From Kribbella sp. VKM Ac-2569 (lineage in GTDB: Bacteria > Actinomycetota > Actinomycetes > Propionibacteriales > Kribbellaceae): DNA of 64,000 nucleotides. The stretch's first letter is position 1; each line of letters starts with the position of its first letter. The notes under the pieces are model-generated. The model had not been told where the DNA came from. It did not search any database and saw only the letters and a program-made list of their open reading frames with translations. The position numbers and the translations under genes were made by a program. Location of the stretch: positions 1,240,001-1,304,000 of the forward strand of contig NZ_SGXJ01000001.1 in assembly GCF_004216905.1 (NCBI RefSeq), given 5' to 3'. Positions 24,325 to 31,542 of the stretch are shown here, piece by piece.

Positions 24325-25046
24325 TAGGAAACAGCCCTGCGGCGCCAGGTGAGGTAGAGGCTGAGGCCGCCGTAGTAGACGAGGTAGGCCAGCGAGATCG
24401 CGACCACGATCGCGTTCGGGTTCGGCATCTGCGCGAGAAGTACGGCGTACGACGCGAGCCAGATCGCGGTCGTCAGCAGGTTCAGCGAGCGGAACGCCTT
24501 CGTGCGCGACGGGTACACGTACTTCACGGGAATGAAGACGAGCACCGAGCAGACCACCAGGATGGTGCCGGTGCTGACCGGGCTGAGGCCGAGCACCACG
24601 ACGTAGAACGCGACCACGTTCCAGTAGCTCGGGAAGCCGAGGAAGAAGTGGTCCTCGGTCTTCGCGTCGACCCGGCAGAACTGGTAGCTGGAGGCAAGCA
24701 GCGGCAGCGCGCCGAGGACCGCGCCCCAGGTCCCGGACGGGAGATAGCCGCCGGTCCACAGCAGCACGATCGGCGCGAACGCGTACGTCAGGTAGTCGAC
24801 GATGTTGTCCAGCATCGCGCCGTCGAACCACGGGATGGTCTCCTTCACCCGCAGCCGGCGTGCGAGCATCCCGTCGGTGCCGTCGATCACCAGGGCCGCG
24901 AGCCCGAGCCAGAGCGCCCGGACGGCGTCGCCGTCGATGGCCGCGATCACGATCAGCAACGCGAGCACCGTTCCGCTCGCGGTATAGGCATGCAGTGCAA
25001 ATCCGGCCAGACGCAACCGCGTCGACCCGACGAACGGTTCCCGCAC
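24324..25046 (-). CDS. pcs: CDP-alcohol phosphatidyltransferase, Pcs-like
   Basis: A 240-residue integral membrane enzyme. The CDP-alcohol transferase motif is present as DGTDGMLARR, then G-x3-D-x3-D in FDGAMLDNIVDY. The stretch DAKTEDHFFLGFPSYWNVVAFY closely resembles bacterial phosphatidylcholine synthase, which joins choline to CDP-diacylglycerol. Length fits that family. Start is GTG 25046. If correct, the cell could make phosphatidylcholine from choline, which is not universal in actinobacteria. A phosphatidylserine- or inositol-phosphate-type substrate is less likely because of the FPSYWN region. Confidence 0.82.
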   Translation of the reverse strand: MREPFVGSTRLRLAGFALHAYTASGTVLALLIVIAAIDGDAVRALWLGLAALVIDGTDGMLARRLRVKETIPWFDGAMLDNIVDYLTYAFAPIVLLWTGGYLPSGTWGAVLGALPLLASSYQFCRVDAKTEDHFFLGFPSYWNVVAFYVVVLGLSPVSTGTILVVCSVLVFIPVKYVYPSRTKAFRSLNLLTTAIWLASYAVLLAQMPNPNAIVVAISLAYLVYYGGLSLYLTWRRRAVS

Positions 25047-25220
25047 CGCGTCGTGTGTGGTCAGGACAACTCCCAGAACTCAGGCGACGCAGCGCGTCGG
25101 GCCGGGTCGAGGTGGACCCAGCCGTCGCCAGCGTCTCACAAGCCTGGTCTCGCCCCAGTGACCGACCGTCATCTCCCGCAGATCTTTGCAAGGACTTAGT
25201 CAGTCACGGGGCGCGGGGAA

Positions 25221-25661
25221 CTACGCGATCGGGTCGAGCAGGAAGAGCGGGATCTTCCGGGTGGTCTTCGTCTGGTACTCGGCGTACGGCGGGTAGGCGG
25301 CGACTGCCCGCGGCCACCACTCGTCGTACTCCGCGCCCTCGATCTCGCGGGCCACGTACTCCTTGGTGGTCTCGCCGTCCTGCAGGGTGAGCTTCGGGTC
25401 GGCCTTCAGGTTGTAGTACCAGACCGGGTGCTTGGGAGCGCCGCCGAGCGAGGCGACCGCGGCGTACACACCGTCGTGCTCGACCCGCATCAGCGGGACC
25501 TTCCGGATCTTGCCGGACTTGGCGCCGCGCATGGTCAGCAGCACCACCTTCATACCCTTGATGTCGACCGCTTCGGTGGTTCCGGCCGCGGTGACCTTCT
25601 CGACCTGGTCCCGCACCCAGCCGGTGGGACTCGGAGCGTAGTCGTCAGTGTTCGATGTCAT
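25221..25661 (-). CDS. DUF385/F420-dependent nitroreductase-family protein
   Basis: A 146-residue protein. The split-barrel signature includes VVLLTMRGAKSGKIRKVPLM and GAPKHPVWYYNLKADP, which match the Ddn-like F420-binding family. Members reduce quinones or nitro compounds with reduced deazaflavin F420. The ATG at 25661 is the clear start. It stands alone, with a 48-bp gap to the SRPBCC gene upstream. Confidence 0.88.
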   Translation of the reverse strand: MTSNTDDYAPSPTGWVRDQVEKVTAAGTTEAVDIKGMKVVLLTMRGAKSGKIRKVPLMRVEHDGVYAAVASLGGAPKHPVWYYNLKADPKLTLQDGETTKEYVAREIEGAEYDEWWPRAVAAYPPYAEYQTKTTRKIPLFLLDPIA

Positions 25662-25709
25662 GTCATCAATGGTAATGGTGACACATCAACATCGACACCC
25701 CCGGCGTGG

Positions 25710-26129
25710 TCAGAGTGTCGGGGCCAGCGTGGTCAGGGTGGTGAGGGCGTTGTCCCAGGCCTGGGCGGACTGGTCGGGGTCCTGCTCGTTGTCCAGGCGG
25801 TCGAAGCCTGACTCGACGACCAGCAGGCGGGTGCCTTCGCCTTCCGGGGTGACGGTGAACTCGACCAGGTTCGCATTGCCCGGCGCCGGTTCCACTCCGG
25901 GATCGACGGCGTACCGGTAGGCGAACCGCCGGCCCGGCTCGACCTTCTCCACGAACCCGAAGAACTCCCCGTGCTCGTCCCACCGCATCACCAGCCGCCC
26001 GCCTGGCCGCAGATCGATCTCCGCGCCACCGAACGCGTACCACCGGGCGAACACCTCGGGTTGCGTCACCGCGGCCCACACCGTCTCCGGCCGAGCCTCG
26101 ACGTACACCTCACGCTCAACGCTGTCCAT
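25710..26129 (-). CDS. SRPBCC (AHSA1-like) domain protein
   Basis: A 139-residue single-domain protein with the AHSA1 start VYVEARPETVWAAVTQPEVFARW and later GGRLVMRWDEHGEFFGFVEKVEP. It forms a hydrophobic-cavity helix-grip fold whose ligand is unknown. Start 26129 or 26138. It lies 17 bp after the ParB-like gene on the same strand. Confidence 0.85.
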   Translation of the reverse strand: MDSVEREVYVEARPETVWAAVTQPEVFARWYAFGGAEIDLRPGGRLVMRWDEHGEFFGFVEKVEPGRRFAYRYAVDPGVEPAPGNANLVEFTVTPEGEGTRLLVVESGFDRLDNEQDPDQSAQAWDNALTTLTTLAPTL

Positions 26130-26146
26130 GCCGACCATCCTGCCCC

Positions 26147-26608
26147 TCAAACGGCGCAGGACTTGAGTTGTGTCGCGGTCGCGATCGTCGCCTCGACCCA
26201 CCGGCGGCGCAGGAAGTGCGCCTTCAGGAGCCGGTGTACGCCGTCCAGCACGACCAGCCGGCCGCGGTACGCGACCAGGTTGATCGGGAAGTCGAGATCC
26301 GCGTCCATCACCCGCTGGTAGTGCGCGCGGAAGTTCATCGGCGTCTCGGCGACCTGATGCGGCGTGACCTTGAACCGCTCGCCCTCGAGCTGCCACAGCG
26401 GCAGGTCGAACATCCAGACCAGGTCCGCGATCTCGACCGGCTCGACCTTCAGATCGAGCTCCCACAGCTTCGCGAGTTGCCAGCGGTACGGCGGGAACAC
26501 CTCCCGCAACGCCTCCGGCATCATCGCGACCAGTTCCTCGAACGAGACCTCCGGCGCCGCCCGATCCGCGCGAGCGCCGAACGTGTCGCCCAGCCCATCG
26601 ATCGTCAC
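26147..26608 (-). CDS. ParB-like-domain hypothetical protein
   Basis: A 153-residue cytosolic protein starting at GTG 26608. The C-terminal half holds NLVAYRGRLVVLDGVHRLLKAH, resembling the nucleotide-binding core of ParB/sulfiredoxin-like folds (GxHR). The N-terminal half is not recognised. It has no DNA-binding helix-turn-helix, so chromosome partitioning is unlikely. It starts 12 bp beyond the sortase stop and may share its transcript. Confidence 0.65.
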   Translation of the reverse strand: MTIDGLGDTFGARADRAAPEVSFEELVAMMPEALREVFPPYRWQLAKLWELDLKVEPVEIADLVWMFDLPLWQLEGERFKVTPHQVAETPMNFRAHYQRVMDADLDFPINLVAYRGRLVVLDGVHRLLKAHFLRRRWVEATIATATQLKSCAV

Positions 26609-26619
26609 GACGGAGCAGG

Positions 26620-27282
26620 CTACGCCATCGGCAGGGCGAGGACGACCACGTTGCTGAGGTAGACCTCGCCGTTCCAGTCCTCGCACGTCACGAGAACGAG
26701 CCGGCCGGGAACGCTCTGGTCGAACAACTGCGCCGCACGCTTCGCCAGCGTGGCCTTCCGGTACGTCGTCACAGTGGCAACCCGGTACGGCAACTGGCCA
26801 CGAGCCGTCGACACTCGCACAACGGCTCCGGGAACCAACTTGCCGAGGTTGTCGAACGCTCCGCCGCCGTTGTGAACCGTGTGGCCGGTGATGACAGCGG
26901 AACCGCGCGTGCTCCCGGGCTCCGCTCCCCCGGACCACCAGCCGACCTTCGACGGGTCGGAAGGCGGGGTCAACGCGGCATGTACGGCGTCGATCGCGAC
27001 GACCGGCGCGGTCACGCCGAGCCGCGGGATGCTGATGCCCGTGGGCATTCCGGCCCGCGCTGTCGCCGTGCGGCCGGCCGACGATTTCGGCACAACTGCA
27101 GGTCTACCCGGACCTTCTGCTGACATTGCCGCAGGGGTCGGCAGAGTCGACGACGCACCGGCTTGCTGGTTACCGCCGAACTGCAGGTACGCGCCGGCTC
27201 CGAGTACGCCGACACCCACGAGCGCGACCACCCCACTCCACCGAAGTGGAGCAGGGCGGCCGCGTCGACGGGCAGAGCTCAT
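26620..27282 (-). CDS. Sortase (class E/F-like)
   Basis: A 220-residue membrane-anchored transpeptidase. A basic N-terminus and one helix (SGVVALVGVGVLGAGAYL) are followed by a spacer and a sortase barrel. The catalytic histidine lies in ITGHTVHNGG (His134) and the cysteine in LVTCEDWNG (Cys200). The arginine expected shortly after the cysteine is not obvious: the strand reads EVYLSNVVV. Two tandem candidate substrates lie immediately upstream, 12 bp away, with a shared GVPT-x-VDAG motif. It probably attaches them to peptidoglycan or a membrane-proximal acceptor. No lipid II-binding accessory gene is near. Confidence 0.88.
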   Translation of the reverse strand: MSSARRRGRPAPLRWSGVVALVGVGVLGAGAYLQFGGNQQAGASSTLPTPAAMSAEGPGRPAVVPKSSAGRTATARAGMPTGISIPRLGVTAPVVAIDAVHAALTPPSDPSKVGWWSGGAEPGSTRGSAVITGHTVHNGGGAFDNLGKLVPGAVVRVSTARGQLPYRVATVTTYRKATLAKRAAQLFDQSVPGRLVLVTCEDWNGEVYLSNVVVLALPMA

Positions 27283-27293
27283 TCCAGGTCCTG

Positions 27294-28283
27294 CTAGGCG
27301 CTGCGGGTCCCACGTCGACGGAGCGCGACGATTCCGGCACCGGCGAGCATCGCGCCGCCGGCCGCGAGCAGCAGACCGCCCGCGAGACCGAACGGACTGT
27401 TGCTGTCGGCAACCGAGTTGGAGGACGGGCCACCGAAGCCGGCGTCGACCTCGGTCGGTACACCGGCCGTCGGGGTGTCACTCGGTACGTCGGAGGCCGG
27501 GGTCGACTCGGTGACCGTCGGGGGCGTGTCCGACGGGCTGGTCGACGTACCCGGCGAGGTCGGCGTCGTAGACGGCGTCTCCGACGGGCTCACCGACGGC
27601 GTATCGGTCGTCGTGGGCGGTGTCGTCGGCGGCGTGTCCGTGGTCGTCGGAGGCGTGGTCGGCGGCGTGGTGGGCGGAGTGTCCGTCGACGTCGGCTGCG
27701 TGGTCGGCGGGCTCGTCGGCGGAGTGGTGGGAGGCGTGGCGTCGCAGCCCTTCACCCAGAACACCTTGTACTTCGTGTCCTTGCCGATGGAACCGGGGGC
27801 GTTCACGGTGACCTTCACGTGGTAGCCCTGCTTCGGATGCGGCTGGCCGGTGAACTTCAGCGTGTAGACCTCGCGCGCATCCAGGTCGTTGCCGGTGCCA
27901 CCCGCCGCGTCTTCGCCGATGAACGGGTGCAGGTTGCCGGACACGACCTGCAAACCACCGTCCTTCGTCGGCGCCTGATCCTTGAAGGTGACCGTCGCGT
28001 TGTAGTCGCCCTTGTCGAAGTTGTAGAACTCGACGGTGAACGAACAGCCCTGATGCGGGTTGTTGTTCGGCGGCTTGTCCTGGAGCTCGGCGCCCTCGAT
28101 CTTCACGGTGCCGTTGTTGCCCGGTGGGTTGCCTTTGTGGCCGCCGGTCGCGACGGTGTGGTCGGTCTGGTCCGCGTTGGCGGAGGGCGCGACGAGCAGT
28201 GCCGTTGCGCCGAGAAGCAGGGAAAGGGCTCCGGCGCCGGCGAAGATGCCGGCGGCCCGGGAGCGAACGCCCGTGTGGGTCAT
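27294..28283 (-). CDS. Sortase substrate candidate A
   Basis: A 329-residue exported protein. The signal peptide ends near PSANA-DQ. A folded domain follows with HQGCSFTVEFYNFDKGDYNA and a late cysteine in VFWVKGCD. A long threonine/proline/serine stalk comes next, then the motif GVPTEVDAGFGG, a hydrophobic helix and the tail RRRGTRSA. Stalk, motif, helix and positive tail are the layout of a cell-wall sorting signal, although the motif is not LPXTG. The folded domain is shared with the gene just upstream; its function is unknown. Confidence 0.85.
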   Translation of the reverse strand: MTHTGVRSRAAGIFAGAGALSLLLGATALLVAPSANADQTDHTVATGGHKGNPPGNNGTVKIEGAELQDKPPNNNPHQGCSFTVEFYNFDKGDYNATVTFKDQAPTKDGGLQVVSGNLHPFIGEDAAGGTGNDLDAREVYTLKFTGQPHPKQGYHVKVTVNAPGSIGKDTKYKVFWVKGCDATPPTTPPTSPPTTQPTSTDTPPTTPPTTPPTTTDTPPTTPPTTTDTPSVSPSETPSTTPTSPGTSTSPSDTPPTVTESTPASDVPSDTPTAGVPTEVDAGFGGPSSNSVADSNSPFGLAGGLLLAAGGAMLAGAGIVALRRRGTRSA

Positions 28284-28385
28284 GTCCGTCCTCGAACGAG
28301 AGTGCAGGGGTAAGCCTAGAGAAGTATTTCGGTTTCGTCACAGCAGTCAAGGTTGTTCGGTAACGATTGGCCCCGTGCCGGACGT

Positions 28386-28425
28386 GGTTGTCCACAGGCC
28401 TTCGCGTTGGGGCCTGTGGACAACC
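28386..28425. promoter_or_regulatory. Inverted pair of DnaA-box-like TTGTCCACA
   Basis: A perfect 15-bp inverted repeat GGTTGTCCACAGGCC/GGCCTGTGGACAACC with a 10-nt loop lies between the two sortase-substrate genes. Each arm contains TTGTCCACA (28388-28396, and reversed 28415-28423), the actinobacterial DnaA-box consensus. As RNA it is also a strong hairpin 39 bp after the stop of substrate B, so it may simply be that gene's terminator. Confidence 0.75.
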
Positions 28426-28463
28426 TGCACGGTCGATCGTTGACTGCTGGAGCGTGCTCCGGG

Positions 28464-29429
28464 CTACCTGGCGTGGCGGCCGTGGCGGCGGAGGGAGGCG
28501 ATCGCACCACCTGCGAGGAGCATGCCTCCGAGCGTCATCAGAATGCCGCCGGTTTCGCTGGTTCGGCTGTCGGTTGCCGCGACCGCGCGGGTCGGCGGAC
28601 CGGGCAGACCGGCATCCACGGCAGTCGGTACGCCGGAGGTCGCCGAACTCGTGTGGTGCGTCGAACTCGTCGACGGCGCACTCGTAGGCGGCGCGCTACT
28701 CGGCACCGTGCTCGACGGAGGCACAGTCGCAGACGTGGTCGGAGGCGTCGTCGGAGGCGTCGTGGGAGGCGTCGTCGGCGGCGTCGTCGGCGGCGTGGTC
28801 GGTGGCGTCGTCGGTGGCGTCGTGGGAGGCGTCGTCGGCGGCGTCGTGGGCGGCGTGGTCGGTGGCGTCGTCGGAGGCGTCGTCGGCGGCGTGGTGGGTG
28901 GTGGGGCGTCGCAGCCCTTCACCCAGAAGACCTTGTGTTTGGTGTCCTTGCCGATGGAACCGGGGGCGTGGATGGTCACCTTGACGTGGTAGCCCTGGAC
29001 GGGATGCGGCTGGCCGGTGAACTTCAGCGTGTAGACCTGCCGAGCGTCCAGATCGTTGCCACCACTCGCCGGATCACCGCCGATGAAAGGCGTGAGGTCG
29101 CCTGACACGACCTGCAGCCCGCCGCCGGCCGTCGGCGCCTGGTCCTGGAAGATCACCTGCGCGTTGTACGGCCCCTGGTCGTAGTTGTAGAACTCGACGG
29201 TGAACGAACACCCCTGGTGCGGGTTGTTCTCCGGCGGCTTGTCGCCGACCTCCACCCCGTCGATCTTGATGGTCCCGTTGTTCCCCGGCGGCGCGGCCAT
29301 CGCCGCACCGGCAGGTCCGGAGACCTCGCCCGGCCGGACCAGCATCGCACCGGCACCGATCAGAACCGTGAGCGCTCCGGCAGCTGCCACCATTGCGGCA
29401 ACCTGAGCGCGAACCCCCATGACGAGCAT
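28464..29429 (-). CDS. Sortase substrate candidate B, PPTT-repeat stalk
   Basis: A 321-residue paralogue of substrate A. Start ATG 29429 follows GGGGGA. It has an N-terminal signal or anchor helix and the same folded domain (HQGCSFTVEFYNYDQGPYNA, VFWVKGCD). A stalk of about fourteen PPTT repeats follows, then the motif GVPTAVDAGLPG, a helix and the tail RRHGRHAR. The domain is about 70 per cent identical by eye to that of A, indicating a tandem duplication with diverged stalks. The function is unknown; surface display is inferred. Confidence 0.85.
   Translation of the reverse strand: MLVMGVRAQVAAMVAAAGALTVLIGAGAMLVRPGEVSGPAGAAMAAPPGNNGTIKIDGVEVGDKPPENNPHQGCSFTVEFYNYDQGPYNAQVIFQDQAPTAGGGLQVVSGDLTPFIGGDPASGGNDLDARQVYTLKFTGQPHPVQGYHVKVTIHAPGSIGKDTKHKVFWVKGCDAPPPTTPPTTPPTTPPTTPPTTPPTTPPTTPPTTPPTTPPTTPPTTPPTTPPTTPPTTSATVPPSSTVPSSAPPTSAPSTSSTHHTSSATSGVPTAVDAGLPGPPTRAVAATDSRTSETGGILMTLGGMLLAGGAIASLRRHGRHAR
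28738..28905. repeat. 12-bp tandem repeat coding for PPTT stalk
   Basis: About fourteen copies of a 12-bp unit resembling GGCGTCGTCGGC, GGCGTGGTCGGT or GGCGTCGTGGGA encode the stalk of substrate B. Variants are shuffled in blocks, consistent with repeat-length change by slippage or recombination. Copy number may vary between strains. Confidence 0.85.
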
Positions 29430-29547
29430 CCCCAGTCCCCCTGTCGTACCTGCAGCCACAGCACGGTCAGACATCTCATCTGCAGTATGCCCCTCTCGTT
29501 GCCTAAGTCAACAAAACGGGGAATTGACAACGAGAGACTTGGTTGCC

Positions 29548-30642
29548 TTAGGCATGGGCCGTGCGGTGGATGATGACGATCGCCGAGTCGTCGCCCGGTC
29601 CGCCGGCCGCTGCGACCAGCTCCTCGGCCGCGCCCAGGAATCCCTGCCCGACCAGCCGTTCCGCGAACCCGGTCAGCCGGTCCGTACCGCGGCCGATGTC
29701 CTGCCGCGGCGTTTCGACCATCCCGTCGCTGTAGAGGAACAACGCGTCGCCGAGCTTCAGCACCCCGCGGTTCACCTCGAACGTCGGCGCCTCCATCAGC
29801 CCGAGCAGCGGCCCGTCCGCGTCCCGCGTCTGCCACCGCCCCGACCACGCGTCGAACTGGATCGCCGGCGGATGCCCGGCCGTCCGTACGTCGAAGTCGC
29901 CGGTCCGCAGGTCCAGCACGACATGCACCACGGTCGCGAAGTCGTCGTCCCAGTCCTGGCGCCGCAGATACCGGTTCGCCGACGACAGGAACTCCTCCAC
30001 CGGTACGACGCCCAACAGCCCGCCGAACGCACCGGACAGCAACAGCGCCCGCGTCCCCGCGTCGATGCCCTTGCCGGAGACATCGACCAGCGCCACCTCG
30101 AGCAGGTCGTCGTGCATCGTCGACACCACGAAGTCACCGGAGAACGTCGACCCGCCGGCGGACTGGATCGCGACCTCGACCCGCCAGCCGGGCGGCAACG
30201 GCGGGATCTCCCCCTGCGCGGTGAGCGTGTCCCGCAACTCCATCAGCATCGACTCGCTCCGGGTGCCGGCGACGCCCAGCCGGCTGCGCACCTTGGCGCT
30301 GGTGATCATGATCCAGCCGACGATCACGAGCACCAGCACGAAGCCGATCCGGGGCAACGTCATTCCGCGCGACAGCACGACGTACGCACCGAACGCCGTC
30401 GTGATCCCGGTCAGCGCCACCAGTTCGCCGAACCGCAGCAGAACGCCGCCGACCACCAGCGGGACGATCAGGAAGGACGCCGGTACCAAGGTCATCCAGA
30501 CGTCACTGGCGATGGAGATCACCAGCTGCACGAGCACCAGCGCGACGAACGCCACCCGGTGGGAACGACGGGCACGACGACCCAGCGCCTCGACCCGGCG
30601 GCCGATGCGTCGTACCAGCGCAAGACCGCCGCTCTTCCTCAT
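29548..30642 (-). CDS. Membrane SpoIIE/PP2C-type serine phosphatase
   Basis: About 364 residues. Three to four hydrophobic helices in the first 130 residues precede a cytosolic SpoIIE domain. Metal-binding and core motifs are FSGDFVVS, ALVDVSGKGIDAG, TAGHPPAI, FLYSDGMVE and GPGDDSAIVII. Such enzymes usually dephosphorylate an anti-sigma-factor antagonist, but no STAS or anti-sigma gene is adjacent. I chose ATG 30642 (MRKSGGL) over an in-frame codon 51 bases upstream. Confidence 0.9.
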   Translation of the reverse strand: MRKSGGLALVRRIGRRVEALGRRARRSHRVAFVALVLVQLVISIASDVWMTLVPASFLIVPLVVGGVLLRFGELVALTGITTAFGAYVVLSRGMTLPRIGFVLVLVIVGWIMITSAKVRSRLGVAGTRSESMLMELRDTLTAQGEIPPLPPGWRVEVAIQSAGGSTFSGDFVVSTMHDDLLEVALVDVSGKGIDAGTRALLLSGAFGGLLGVVPVEEFLSSANRYLRRQDWDDDFATVVHVVLDLRTGDFDVRTAGHPPAIQFDAWSGRWQTRDADGPLLGLMEAPTFEVNRGVLKLGDALFLYSDGMVETPRQDIGRGTDRLTGFAERLVGQGFLGAAEELVAAAGGPGDDSAIVIIHRTAHA

Positions 30643-30705
30643 GGTGTGAAGAACATAACGGTACCGAACGGTCCGTGCATCAATTCGCAACACAACTGAT
30701 GGCTT

Positions 30706-31533
30706 TCAGCCCTTGCGAGTGAGACCGGTTCGTTGGCATCTGGGACACCAGAACAAGTTACGGCCCGCGAGGATCTTCGTCCGGATCACCGACTGGCAGA
30801 CGTAGCACCGTTGCCCTTGGCGCCGGTACACGTACACCTCACCACCATGGTCGTCCCGGCGCGGGTCACGACCCATCGCCTCCGGCGTGTGGTCGTCGGC
30901 AACGGTGTCGATCCGGCCGGTCTCCACGCCGTACTTCATGAGCGCGAGCAGGTCGTCCCACATGCCCTGCCACTCGCGCTTCTTCACCACGTTGCCGGGC
31001 GTCATCGGGTTCAGCTTCGCCCGGAACAGCACCTCCGCGCGATACACGTTGCCGACACCGCTCAGCACGTCCTGGTTCATCAGCAACTGACCGATCGGCA
31101 GCTTGCTACGGTGGATGCGGTTCCATGCCAGGTCCGGATCCGCGTCATCGCGCAGCGGGTCCGGACCGAGCCGGCCGAGCAGCTTGTCGCGCTCCTCGTC
31201 CGTGATCACCTCGCACACCGTCGCGCCGCGCAGATCGGCGTACGACGTGGCGTTCTGCAGCCTGAGCCGGACCTGGCCGACGGGCTCTGGCACCGGCGCC
31301 GGCCGGATGTCCATCTTCCCGATCAGTCCGAGGTGGATGTGCAACCAGCCCGCGCCCTCGAAGTCGGCGAGGAAGTGCTTGCCGTGGGCCTCGGTCTGAC
31401 GCAGCAGGTGCCCGTCGAGCAGCGCGGCGCCCTCGGCGAACCGGCCCTGCGGGCTCGACGACCGGACCGGGCGGCCACCGAACGCGTCCCAGACGTCGTT
31501 CGCCAGCCGGTGCAGCGTGTGACCTTCAGGCAT
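30706..31533 (-). CDS. nei: Endonuclease VIII-like DNA glycosylase (Nei2)
   Basis: A 275-residue Fpg/Nei glycosylase/lyase that removes oxidised pyrimidines. The start is fixed by the catalytic N-terminal proline and glutamate, MPEGHTLHR, at ATG 31533. The helix-two-turn-helix region (LMNQDVLSGVGNVYRAEVLF) and the C-terminal zinc finger (CYVCQSVIRT ... CPRC) are complete. It belongs to a conserved nei-rpiB-DsbA-pepN block, here interrupted by the TnpB element just upstream, which may have removed or replaced its native promoter. Confidence 0.94.
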   Translation of the reverse strand: MPEGHTLHRLANDVWDAFGGRPVRSSSPQGRFAEGAALLDGHLLRQTEAHGKHFLADFEGAGWLHIHLGLIGKMDIRPAPVPEPVGQVRLRLQNATSYADLRGATVCEVITDEERDKLLGRLGPDPLRDDADPDLAWNRIHRSKLPIGQLLMNQDVLSGVGNVYRAEVLFRAKLNPMTPGNVVKKREWQGMWDDLLALMKYGVETGRIDTVADDHTPEAMGRDPRRDDHGGEVYVYRRQGQRCYVCQSVIRTKILAGRNLFWCPRCQRTGLTRKG

Positions 31534-31542
31534 CATTCCTCT

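Noticed and set aside
27126..28313. Forward frame rich in Arg-Arg-Gly repeats
   Set aside because: It is the complement of the Thr/Pro stalk and coding region of sortase substrate A; the repeats are mirror images of PTT codons.
28738..28905. Repeat array considered as CRISPR
   Set aside because: The 12-bp units are continuous without spacers and keep the reading frame of the PPTT stalk. No cas gene is near.
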